The notes beneath the pieces are model-generated. The model was not told the origin of the DNA. It saw only the letters and a program-made list of their open reading frames with translations, and ran no database searches. From Fidelibacterota bacterium (GTDB lineage Bacteria > Fidelibacterota > UBA2242), in NCBI GenBank assembly GCA_003527965.1, contig DPVY01000222.1, forward strand, positions 1 through 10,053: DNA of 10,053 nucleotides, in the 5' to 3' direction. The position numbers and the translations under genes are program-made. Positions 1 to 6,211 of the stretch are shown here, in pieces (within the stretch, counting starts at the first letter, position 1; every line of letters begins with the position of its first letter).

Positions 1-252
1 ATATCCAAACAGATCGTTTGATGTGTTTACCTGCACATTTGTTACCCTGGAAAATGTCGGCCCAACACGCAGCTCTTTTACGAAATCCCGGACAATTCCC
101 TCATCACCTTCAACCTCGCAGAGCACATCGCCGCGGGGTAAATTTTTTACATAACCGCACAAACCGTATTGATTCGCTTTTCGATACACAAAGTAACGGT
201 AGCCCACTCCCTGAACCATCCCGCTAACTACTATTTCGGCATGAATTATCAT
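1..252 (-). CDS. acyP: Acylphosphatase, C-terminus cut by window edge
   Basis: Acylphosphatases are small cytoplasmic enzymes of about 90 residues that hydrolyse carboxyl-phosphate bonds such as acetyl phosphate or 1,3-bisphosphoglycerate. Reading the minus strand from the ATG at 252 gives 84 residues without a stop, so only the last few residues lie outside the window. The first signature is SGMVQGVGYRYFV (residues 10-22), which holds the phosphate-binding loop and the catalytic arginine, R19. The second is GYVKNLPRGDV (33-43), which holds the catalytic asparagine, N37. Both match the family consensus closely. The start lies six bases after the res stop codon and the ribosome-binding site is weak (GAAAG), so translation may depend on read-through from res. 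There is no obvious functional link to restriction; it is probably an original chromosomal neighbour of the island. The family call is very secure; the symbol is the generic one. Confidence 0.9.
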   Translation of the reverse strand, partial: MIIHAEIVVSGMVQGVGYRYFVYRKANQYGLCGYVKNLPRGDVLCEVEGDEGIVRDFVKELRVGPTFSRVTNVQVNTSNDLFGY

Positions 253-258
253 AATCTT

Positions 259-2883
259 TCAATCCAGGTCGGACAGCTTCACGACCTGTCTAAATTTTAC
301 TTCTTCAATCTCATTAAAATGCGCTTTGCCACATTTTATTTTATACTCTTCACTAGGTCTTAACTCCTGATCTTTTCCTTTAGTTTCAGCGACAAAATAC
401 ACCGTCTCTTCATTTTTCTTAATTAAAGCCCAATCCGGATTATACGAGCCAAGCGGTGTTTTTATCTTAAACCAATATGGTAATTTCATGTAAAAAAGAA
501 TATCTTCCCTGTTTTCACACTCAACTGCAAATTTATTTTCTACAGTTGAATCCAGCGGTATGAAATTACTATAAATAGTCTTATCAGGATTTTTAATCTT
601 AAATGTCAAATCATTTATGTGAATATCAAATTCATCAAATCGTCTCATCTCATAAGCGACGTGACCTATCTTTTCATACTTAATACCATCAATCATCAAC
701 CTGTTTAATACCTTATTTATCGCCGATACTGCGGTATCTAAAAATAATTGGGGATTGATCAATATATCATTAATTCTTCCCGATTGTTTTAATATCTCAA
801 AAATAGTACTCCTGGTCAAACCGGTACGCTGCTGAACAAATCCTAATATATCAGGGATATTGAATAGTCGGCTCATCTCCGTAATAGCGGAAGCTTTTTC
901 ACCGGTAACAATCCCCGCTTTATCAAATTCCAATTGGGATCGGTAAACATGAATTAATGCTTTCCGAATTTCAGGTAAACCCTTGATTTCTTTTACTGCA
1001 TCTCTAATTAAATCCGTAGTTCTGTATTCTACTCGGTATGTTGTGCTCTGATTAATTCTGTCCCATATAGCCTTAAAATTATCATCCAGTTCGAAACCTT
1101 TGCGATACTTGACCTTAACCCGTTTATTTTTATTCTTTGTTCTGCCGGCAAACGATACACCGCAATCATCTTCAATCTCTTTTTGTAATTGACGGGCAAA
1201 ATCTTCATAACTCTCATTTGCAACAACCGTTAAGAGATTTATATCTTTTTCAAATACTCTGTTTCCCTGCTGATCCACGGCAAGTCTCATTCCTCTCCCG
1301 ATTTCCTGACGTTTTTTCAAATCAGACCGTGTTTCGTTCAATGTACATATCTGGAATACGTTTGGATTGTCCCAGCCTTCGCGCAAAGCCGAATGACTGA
1401 AGATAAACCGGAGAGGTTCGTTTATATCAAGAAGCCGTTCTTTATCTTTCATAATCAATTTATAAGTGTCATTATCAGTCTGACTGATTCCGCCTGTATC
1501 CTTCCAATTACCTTTGCGATCCTGAGAAAAGTAACCATTGTGCACTTGATCGACAGAATCAGTTATTAAATGACGATATGGTTCTTTATTTACATATTTT
1601 TGATAGGCTTCCTCAAACCATTGCGCGAATTTTCCCTTTACAGGATTTCCATTTTCATCATAACTGCGATAATTCGCCACCCGATCAATAAAAAACAGTG
1701 AGAGAACTTTTAAGCCTTTATCACGCAACCGGATTTCTTTCGAAAAGTGTTCCTGCACCGTTTTATCTATCTGAACTTTCATGATCTCATCGGTCAGACC
1801 ACCAAGAGAATCGCCGACAGCTATATCCTGCCCGCCGGATAATGAGATAAACTGATATTCTACATCGATTGCATTGATAATATAACCGTTGCGGTAAATA
1901 TCGCGCCGACCGGATAATTCATAGAGATCATCACCGACATTTAACGTGATCGTTTTTCTCTTTACACTTTTGTCGGTTTCTATATCGATTTCCACTTTTG
2001 CAGATGTTCGTGTCCTGGTTGAATAAACCTTTTTCAGGCATACATAGGCTTCGTTAAAGTCATTCTCCGTAACTATCGAATCGACTTCAATCTGTTTCAC
2101 AAGACCATTGTCGTAAGCCTGAACCGGATTCAGGCTATAAATCATATTATAACGTTTTATATGTGTCGCCGAAAAGCGCAGCGTACAAAGATAATTAAGA
2201 TTTTCAATCGCCTGTTGTCGAATCTCGGTTTCCATATTCTGAGGTTCATCCACAATAACAATCGGATTTGTACACTGAATAAACTCAATCGGTCGCTGTC
2301 CGGTCAGTTTATCATTGGGGCGATTAATGATATTTTGATCTTTGGCGAAAGAATCGATATTTATTACCATAATCTGAATGGCGTCATTAATCGCAAAACT
2401 GCGTAAACGCGATACTCGCCTGGAATCGTAAACATCATAATTTAACGGGATATTACCATAGAGATTCTGAAAATGGTCGTGGGTGATTTCGAGATTTTTT
2501 AGTACGCCTTCACGAATGGCAATACTTGGAACAACAATGACAAACTTTTTAAAACCGTATAGTTTATTCAATTCATAAATCGTCCGCAGGTAAACATAAG
2601 TTTTTCCTGTGCCGGTCTCCATTTCCACTGAAAAATGCATGCCGTCCAGCTGTTGGGATTCCGGCAGACCGTTATGTTTTTGTATCTTTTTTAGATTTTC
2701 TAATATTTGCGCTTCGGTTATTTCAAGTTTATTACCGACGCCCATTTGCGATTGAATATCCATTTGCCCCAGTAAGGAAAACTCAAAATCTCCCTTTTCA
2801 AGAGATTGTCCTTCGAATATTTCGACGACCGATTTTATGGCTTCGAGTTGGAAAGGTTGGTTTGGGTCGAATTTTAACTTCAT
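259..2883 (-). CDS. res: Type III restriction enzyme, Res subunit (helicase-nuclease)
   Basis: This is the ATP-dependent translocating and cleaving subunit of a Type III restriction-modification system; it acts only in complex with Mod. At 874 residues it is about the usual length for Res. The superfamily 2 helicase core is complete: Walker A METGTGKT with K94, motif II DEPQ at 212-215, motif III SAT at 238-240, and a motif V/VI region at about 493-533 (HSALREGWDNPNVFQ, then QEIGRGMR). The C-terminal nuclease is visible as YNPDW with D817, followed by AETKG with E833 and K835, a PD-(D/E)XK site. The ATG at 2883 is chosen because a second, diverged copy of the same N-terminus upstream begins at the same residue. 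The start overlaps the upstream DUF1016 stub by ATGA, so translation may be coupled. No frameshift or lost catalytic residue was seen, so it should be functional. Confidence 0.95.
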   Translation of the reverse strand: MKLKFDPNQPFQLEAIKSVVEIFEGQSLEKGDFEFSLLGQMDIQSQMGVGNKLEITEAQILENLKKIQKHNGLPESQQLDGMHFSVEMETGTGKTYVYLRTIYELNKLYGFKKFVIVVPSIAIREGVLKNLEITHDHFQNLYGNIPLNYDVYDSRRVSRLRSFAINDAIQIMVINIDSFAKDQNIINRPNDKLTGQRPIEFIQCTNPIVIVDEPQNMETEIRQQAIENLNYLCTLRFSATHIKRYNMIYSLNPVQAYDNGLVKQIEVDSIVTENDFNEAYVCLKKVYSTRTRTSAKVEIDIETDKSVKRKTITLNVGDDLYELSGRRDIYRNGYIINAIDVEYQFISLSGGQDIAVGDSLGGLTDEIMKVQIDKTVQEHFSKEIRLRDKGLKVLSLFFIDRVANYRSYDENGNPVKGKFAQWFEEAYQKYVNKEPYRHLITDSVDQVHNGYFSQDRKGNWKDTGGISQTDNDTYKLIMKDKERLLDINEPLRFIFSHSALREGWDNPNVFQICTLNETRSDLKKRQEIGRGMRLAVDQQGNRVFEKDINLLTVVANESYEDFARQLQKEIEDDCGVSFAGRTKNKNKRVKVKYRKGFELDDNFKAIWDRINQSTTYRVEYRTTDLIRDAVKEIKGLPEIRKALIHVYRSQLEFDKAGIVTGEKASAITEMSRLFNIPDILGFVQQRTGLTRSTIFEILKQSGRINDILINPQLFLDTAVSAINKVLNRLMIDGIKYEKIGHVAYEMRRFDEFDIHINDLTFKIKNPDKTIYSNFIPLDSTVENKFAVECENREDILFYMKLPYWFKIKTPLGSYNPDWALIKKNEETVYFVAETKGKDQELRPSEEYKIKCGKAHFNEIEEVKFRQVVKLSDLD

Positions 2884-3200
2884 GCTGTATTTCCCAATTT
2901 GCTCCGCAGTGCGGAGCGAATCGAAAAACAGTTATAGAACTGTCTCATGTTTCTTAAACTCTGCTCGGAAAATCCTCTACCAAACTCTTTGGTCAGCCGG
3001 ATAGATAGCTCCTTAATTAGAGATTTGCCATAATCAGCGCGTTCTTTACCATGCTGTTCCTCCTCAACAATTATCTTTCCGATATTCCAATATGCCTGCA
3101 CCATAGAGAAATTTACAGCACAAGAAACATACTTTCGGGCTTCGCTAAGAATATTTAGTATCGATTCATAGGTTTTGTGTATTTCAATTTGAGAATTCAT
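2880..3200 (-). CDS. DUF1016 (YhcG-type) N-terminal stub
   Basis: The 106-residue product matches the N-terminal DUF1016 domain: an ARKYVSCAVNFSMVQAYWNIG stretch interrupted nowhere, then IVEEEQHGKERADYGK, LTKEFGRGFSEQSLRNMRQFY and IRSALRSKL. Full YhcG-like proteins are roughly 340 residues and carry a C-terminal PD-(D/E)XK nuclease domain, which is absent here. The reading frame stops just where the family continues with a (S)W-type motif. The ATG at 3200 is preferred over an in-frame start further up because AGGA lies 8 bases before it and family similarity begins there. The stop overlaps the res ATG as ATGA. DUF1016 genes are often found inside restriction-modification operons. This one is probably a broken remnant, although a short product could still be made and might couple translation into res. 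Confidence 0.8.
   Translation of the reverse strand: MNSQIEIHKTYESILNILSEARKYVSCAVNFSMVQAYWNIGKIIVEEEQHGKERADYGKSLIKELSIRLTKEFGRGFSEQSLRNMRQFYNCFSIRSALRSKLGNTA
2894..2904 (-). repeat. 11-base direct repeat, copy before intact res
   Basis: GAGCAAATTGG on the minus strand lies ten bases before the res ATG, inside the last codons of the DUF1016 stub. The same 11 bases lie nine bases before the start of the res relic (3298-3308), inside the last codons of the DUF1828-like gene. The DUF1016 similarity (LRSKL) runs into this motif and then ends, so the motif marks a probable recombination junction. Confidence 0.6.
2901..2917. repeat. 8-bp perfect inverted repeat inside the DUF1016 stub
   Basis: GCTCCGCA-G-TGCGGAGC is a perfect inverted repeat with a one-base centre. 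It lies at the end of the DUF1016 stub, 18 bases before the res start codon, and codes for the conserved RSALRS residues. It overlaps the 11-base junction motif by four bases. A transcript hairpin here could affect translation of res, but it may equally be chance in a coding sequence. Confidence 0.4.
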
Positions 3201-3201
3201 C

Positions 3202-3288
3202 TTAATTCCTACACCACTCGAAAATATCGACGACAGAATGAATCGCATCTATTTGATATTGCCGATATGGGTCGAATTTGAGTTTCAA
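3202..3288 (-). pseudogene. Relic of a res 5' end (28 codons)
   Basis: Between the DUF1828-like gene and the DUF1016 stub the minus strand encodes, from a TTG at 3288, LKLKFDPYRQYQIDAI then HSVVDIFEWCRN and a stop. The intact Res begins MKLKFDPNQPFQLEAI then KSVVEIFEG. After the start residue 15 of 24 positions are identical, with most differences conservative (Y/F, I/L, D/E). It is therefore the diverged first part of another Type III res gene, cut off where the DUF1016 gene begins (the stop ends two bases before that ATG). Divergence argues against a fresh tandem copy; exchange with a related locus is more likely. It has no function that I can propose. Confidence 0.8.
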
Positions 3289-3290
3289 TA

Positions 3291-3677
3291 TTAAATTCCA
3301 ATTTGCTCTAACAGATATTTATTTATTCTATCTTTATTAGAAAGAAGCGAAGAAAATTGTTTCTCTCCGATGTCGCTGAACTTTGCAAGCACTCTGCGGT
3401 TGATAGTTTCCTGATCTTCAAATATGGAGACGGAGTTATATTTGACGCCCCATCGTTCAAACTGATACATGGAAATCATAACATCTTTGCATTTACTGTC
3501 ATTTAAAATGGCAAAAAGATAGAGTGGTTTTGGCATACCATTAATGCGGCAGTCAACTACATATTTTTGATCTTTGTCAAATTCCGGATGTGTATAATCG
3601 AAGGTGAGTCGTTCTTTGGGAACAGTTTCGCTTATTAGCTCTTTAAAATCTTCATAGAACGTCAATCGATCCCCCAA
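3291..3677 (-). CDS. DUF1828-like protein, C-terminal part, TTG start
   Basis: A 128-residue product that resembles, from memory of the family, the C-terminal part of DUF1828-containing proteins: FDYTHPEFDKDQKYVVDCRI, PLYLFAILND, MYQFERWGVKYNSVSIFEDQE and NRRVLAKFSD-GEKQFSSL. Full DUF1828 proteins are about 250 residues, so an N-terminal half appears to be missing. No ATG is available in this frame; an in-frame TGA lies 24 bases upstream of the TTG at 3677, which is the only plausible start. A short ATG-started frame directly after mod runs into this one and is displaced by one base at a run of five Gs. Function is unknown; such genes recur beside restriction-modification genes. Its last codons carry the 11-base motif shared with the end of the DUF1016 stub. 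Confidence 0.6.
   Translation of the reverse strand: MGDRLTFYEDFKELISETVPKERLTFDYTHPEFDKDQKYVVDCRINGMPKPLYLFAILNDSKCKDVMISMYQFERWGVKYNSVSIFEDQETINRRVLAKFSDIGEKQFSSLLSNKDRINKYLLEQIGI
3298..3308 (-). repeat. 11-base direct repeat, copy before res relic
   Basis: GAGCAAATTGG on the minus strand, encoding the EQIG end of the DUF1828-like protein. It is identical to the copy at 2894-2904 and sits at almost the same distance (nine against ten bases) from the start of a res reading frame. Confidence 0.6.
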
Positions 3678-3721
3678 AAGATAAGGCTCTGTATCTCTTC
3701 ATCAGTGAAATAGTAATTCAT
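3662..3721 (-). other. Short frame after mod, possible 5' end of the broken gene
   Basis: A 19-codon frame, MNYYFTDEEIQSLIFWGID, starts with an ATG one base after the mod stop and ends inside the DUF1828-like gene. A one-base shift at TTTTGGGGG would join it to the DUF1828-like frame and give about 145 residues. It may be the original N-terminus displaced by an indel, the start of a different lost gene, or meaningless. The spacing after mod is what a downstream operon gene would show. Confidence 0.35.
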
Positions 3722-3722
3722 C

Positions 3723-5576
3723 CTATACCACACTCATCTCAATCTCCGCATCTTTCATCTGAAGCAGGGTGTTGGTTTTGAATTGATCGTTGTTTTGAAA
3801 AAGCCTGTCCAACGTGATCAGTTTTCCCGGTTTCCCGTTTATAACGGTTTTTACAACGTCTTCATCGATTTTTTCCAGAACGATTGCCATCTCATTCTTG
3901 TTTATCCAAAATATTCCATCTTTATATTCAATCTCCGACGTCAATTCCTTCCCGGATTTCAATAACAGCTCGTATAGAATATCCTCAATTTTCGCCTCTT
4001 TTGCAACCGGATCGGCATGTGCTTCCATTTGACGTAATAGTTCTTCTTCAGATTCTATTTTATCGCCGCGCCAGATCTTGAAATTGGATTGTCGCAATTT
4101 GAATACCTTAAATCCCAAATCCAAACCGCTTTTGGCAAAATCAAACTTGCCCTCATCCTCAGCCTTAATCTTCTTAATCACCTGCCGGATGCGCTCTTTG
4201 CCAATCTCTGCGATTGTCTTAAATCCGGCTTTACAGGCTTCGGAATCTTCACCACAGGGTTCCGGCATCTGCACCATGATGAATTTGCGTTTGCCACCAT
4301 CCTGCTTATTCAAATCCAGAACCGCATGGGCGGTTGTTGATGAACCTGAGAAAAAGTCTAAAATAATAGAATCTTTCTCTGAGCCAAGTTTTACTAACTC
4401 AAATATTAAGCCAGAAGGTTTTGGGTTATCAAATATTGTCAAATTCCCAAGTAAATCTGTCATTTCTTGAGAACCCTTTGTATTAAAAGGTACAAAATTC
4501 CATATCGTATTATAAGTAATACCACTTTTCACGTCGCATAAGAATCTCTTTAATTTAGGTCTTCCTTTTCCGTTATCACCAAAATATATTTCATTATTGT
4601 TCAGTAATTCCTGGATCTTTTCACTATTAAATCTCCAGTTACCATTTGATGAAGGGTAGTGGCTTTCTCCTGTTTTTGGATTTACAATTGGGTAATAAAG
4701 AGACTTTACATATCTACCACCCTTAACATTTGCCATTAAATCTCCCGGTGTCCAGGGACCTTTAGGATGATTATCTGGGTTATTATATCGTGATATTTGC
4801 TCAGCGCTTCTTTCTTTTAAATTTAGCGCCACTGACTCGATAGACTTTGCATAAACGGCTAAATATTCGTGATCAGCACCAATGATTTGATCATTTGGCG
4901 GAGTACTTCTTTTCTTCCAAATAATTGATACTATAAAATTCTCCTCCCCGAACACTTCGTTCATCAGCATCCGCAGGTTGTGGACTTCGTTATCATCGAT
5001 GGAGACAAAGATCACGCCGTCTTCCCGCAGGAGATTGCGCGCCAGGAAAAGCCGCGGATACATCATGGAGAGCCAGTTGGAGTGATAATGCCCGCTGTCC
5101 TTACTGTTACGGAAAAGTCCTTCACGAGTAATCAGACCGTTTTCATCTTTGGTTCCGCTGCGTTTCAGATAGTCTTCGCGGCTTTCGGCAAATTTATCGG
5201 AATAGATAAAGTCGTTGCCCGTATTGTAGGGCGGGTCGATATAGATCATCTTGATCTTGCCAAAGTAGGATTTCTGAAGGACTTTCAGAACTTCGAGGTT
5301 TTCACCTTCAATGAACAGATTTTCAGTATTATCAAAGTTGACCGATTCATTCTTATCAGGAACAAGAGTAGCGGTAGTCGGTGTTTGCAACGCTCTGAAA
5401 GCTTCCGATTTGCCCGCCCAGTTCAGGTGATAGCGTTCCTCGCGGAACTCGATGTCTTCACCCAGCGCTGCTTTCAGTTTCTCCCAGTCGACTTTTTCTT
5501 CCGTAAATACTTCCGGCAGAATTTTTTTAAGATCATTGAGTTTTTCTTCTACAACGTTCAGTGATTTTCCATCCAT
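3723..5576 (-). CDS. mod: Type III DNA methyltransferase, Mod subunit
   Basis: Mod is the recognition and methylation subunit of a Type III system and transfers a methyl group from S-adenosylmethionine, normally to the N6 of adenine. The 617-residue protein has beta-class motif order: catalytic motif IV DPPYNTG at 114-120 comes before the AdoMet-binding motif I, DFFSGSSTTAHA at 407-417. FSGSST in place of FxGxGT is a variant I know from Type III Mods. Between them, at about 220-400, lies the target-recognition region. The N-terminal NLFIEGENLEVL (86-97) and the VSIDDNE motif (191-197) are typical. The ATG at 5576 has AAGGA nine bases upstream. Part of the target-recognition region is clearly more A+T-rich than its flanks, consistent with exchange of the specificity domain. 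The protein looks complete; the recognised sequence cannot be read from it. Confidence 0.94.
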   Translation of the reverse strand: MDGKSLNVVEEKLNDLKKILPEVFTEEKVDWEKLKAALGEDIEFREERYHLNWAGKSEAFRALQTPTTATLVPDKNESVNFDNTENLFIEGENLEVLKVLQKSYFGKIKMIYIDPPYNTGNDFIYSDKFAESREDYLKRSGTKDENGLITREGLFRNSKDSGHYHSNWLSMMYPRLFLARNLLREDGVIFVSIDDNEVHNLRMLMNEVFGEENFIVSIIWKKRSTPPNDQIIGADHEYLAVYAKSIESVALNLKERSAEQISRYNNPDNHPKGPWTPGDLMANVKGGRYVKSLYYPIVNPKTGESHYPSSNGNWRFNSEKIQELLNNNEIYFGDNGKGRPKLKRFLCDVKSGITYNTIWNFVPFNTKGSQEMTDLLGNLTIFDNPKPSGLIFELVKLGSEKDSIILDFFSGSSTTAHAVLDLNKQDGGKRKFIMVQMPEPCGEDSEACKAGFKTIAEIGKERIRQVIKKIKAEDEGKFDFAKSGLDLGFKVFKLRQSNFKIWRGDKIESEEELLRQMEAHADPVAKEAKIEDILYELLLKSGKELTSEIEYKDGIFWINKNEMAIVLEKIDEDVVKTVINGKPGKLITLDRLFQNNDQFKTNTLLQMKDAEIEMSVV

Positions 5577-5689
5577 CTCATTAAATCCTTAACATATTAC
5601 TTCGCTCGTGAATGCCGGCGAGCATTCAATTCACTTTTTCAACAAGAACATACTATCAATCTTCACTGTTTCTTTATGTGTAACCGTTC

Positions 5690-5707
5690 ATCCCGATATA
5701 TCGGGAT
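5690..5707. repeat. 18-bp perfect palindrome
   Basis: ATCCCGATATATCGGGAT is a perfect palindrome about 115 bases upstream of the mod start. It could be an operator bound by a dimeric regulator or a copy of a dispersed genomic palindrome; the core TCCCGATATATCGGGA looks like the kind of short repeat scattered between genes in some bacteria. One copy only occurs in this window. Confidence 0.6.
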
Positions 5708-5746
5708 AAGTAAGGAAAAAGGGAAAAAGAGGGAAAAGGGAAATAC
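5707..5746 (+). repeat. Purine-rich end, left side of GxxExxY cassette
   Basis: A nearly pure A/G run (AAGGAAAAAGGGAAAAAGAG, then GGAAAAGGGAAATA) that begins TAAGT. It is matched in opposite orientation beyond the other end of the GxxExxY gene, so the two form imperfect inverted ends. Low complexity weakens the case. Confidence 0.4.
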
Positions 5747-5748
5747 AC

Positions 5749-6156
5749 TTATCTCCTTATTTTTCTTTCTACCCTTCGTGGATCCAGCTTAAAGTCTGAA
5801 AAATTAATTAACAACCCTATATCTTTGTTAACTGCTTTTAAATATGACCTAACCTGGGCATAATATTTCTTATGGATTTCTTCGACTGTCTTAAGTTCTA
5901 AAACAATTTCTTTTTCTACTAAAAAATCTAGCCTGTGTATTCCAACAAATTTCTTATGGAAAAAAACTGATATCTCTTTCTCAGATTCAAATTTAATTTC
6001 TTCTTCTGCAAATCTAATTTCTAATGCTTTATGATAAATACTTTCAAGAAAACCAGGTCCTAACTCTTTATGAACATCTATACAACAACCAATAATTTTA
6101 TTTATCAATTCCTCCATTTCTTCTTTTCCCTCCGCAAGGAGTTCCTGCCGGAACAT
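5749..6156 (-). CDS. GxxExxY family protein, full length
   Basis: This belongs to the widespread GxxExxY family (PDDEXK-like), whose function is unknown. The defining motif is GFLESIY at 35-41, preceded by INKIIGCCIDVHKELGPG (18-35). A nuclease-like core follows: HRLDFLVEKEIVLELKTVE (74-92) with an acidic residue and an ExK-like ELK. The C-terminal YYAQVRSYLKA and IGLLINFSDFKL (98-124) are also family hallmarks. An alternative ATG at 6117 (MEELINK) has GGAGG upstream and matches the usual family N-terminus better; the 13 extra residues of the longer form are poorly supported. The gene sits alone between the SLOG gene and mod, bracketed by inverted purine runs, and does not look like part of either neighbour's operon by function. 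It resembles the truncated copy at 8052-8345, but only at the family level. Confidence 0.85.
   Translation of the reverse strand: MFRQELLAEGKEEMEELINKIIGCCIDVHKELGPGFLESIYHKALEIRFAEEEIKFESEKEISVFFHKKFVGIHRLDFLVEKEIVLELKTVEEIHKKYYAQVRSYLKAVNKDIGLLINFSDFKLDPRRVERKIRR
6130..6154. repeat. Two adjacent small hairpins
   Basis: CTCCGCAAGGAG (6130-6141, stem of four with a GCAA loop) is followed by GTTCCTGCCGGAAC (6141-6154, stem of five). They cover the disputed first 13 codons of the GxxExxY gene. If the real start is 6117, they lie in its leader. Stems are short, so this is weak. Confidence 0.3.
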
Positions 6157-6192
6157 TTTTCCTTATTTCCCCTTTTCCCTTATTTACACTTA
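6157..6192 (-). repeat. Purine-rich end, right side of GxxExxY cassette
   Basis: On the minus strand this begins TAAGTGTAAATAAGGGAAAA and continues GGGGAAATAAGGAAAA up to the GxxExxY start. It shares TAAGT at its outer end and AGGGAAAAGGG(G)AAATA with the plus-strand run at 5707-5746. Together they would enclose a cassette of about 486 bp. Confidence 0.4.
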
Positions 6193-6211
6193 GATCCATG
6201 AACGCTTACCT

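Larger units (their letters stand above)
5577..5748. other. Leader between GxxExxY gene and mod
   Basis: No gene is visible here. The stretch holds a small inverted repeat (TGAATGC/GCATTCA, 5609-5628, loop CGGCGA), an 18-bp palindrome and a purine-rich run. The mod promoter should lie here if mod is not transcribed from upstream, but I cannot point to convincing -35/-10 boxes. Confidence 0.5.

Noticed and set aside
18..227. Plus-strand open frame at the left edge
   Set aside because: It is the antisense shadow of the acylphosphatase, which has clear catalytic motifs on the minus strand.
3202..3288. The 28-codon res-like frame as a functional leader peptide
   Set aside because: Its similarity to the Res N-terminus explains it fully as a relic; nothing suggests attenuation.
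4980..5564. Long plus-strand open frame (about 194 codons) opposite the start of mod
   Set aside because: It is antisense to the conserved N-terminal and DPPY part of mod, has no recognisable domain, and its composition follows from the mod codons.
5609..5628. TGAATGC/GCATTCA hairpin as a terminator
   Set aside because: It is followed by five Ts only on the plus strand, where no gene ends, and the seven-base stem is short. On the minus strand it lies in the mod leader without a T run.
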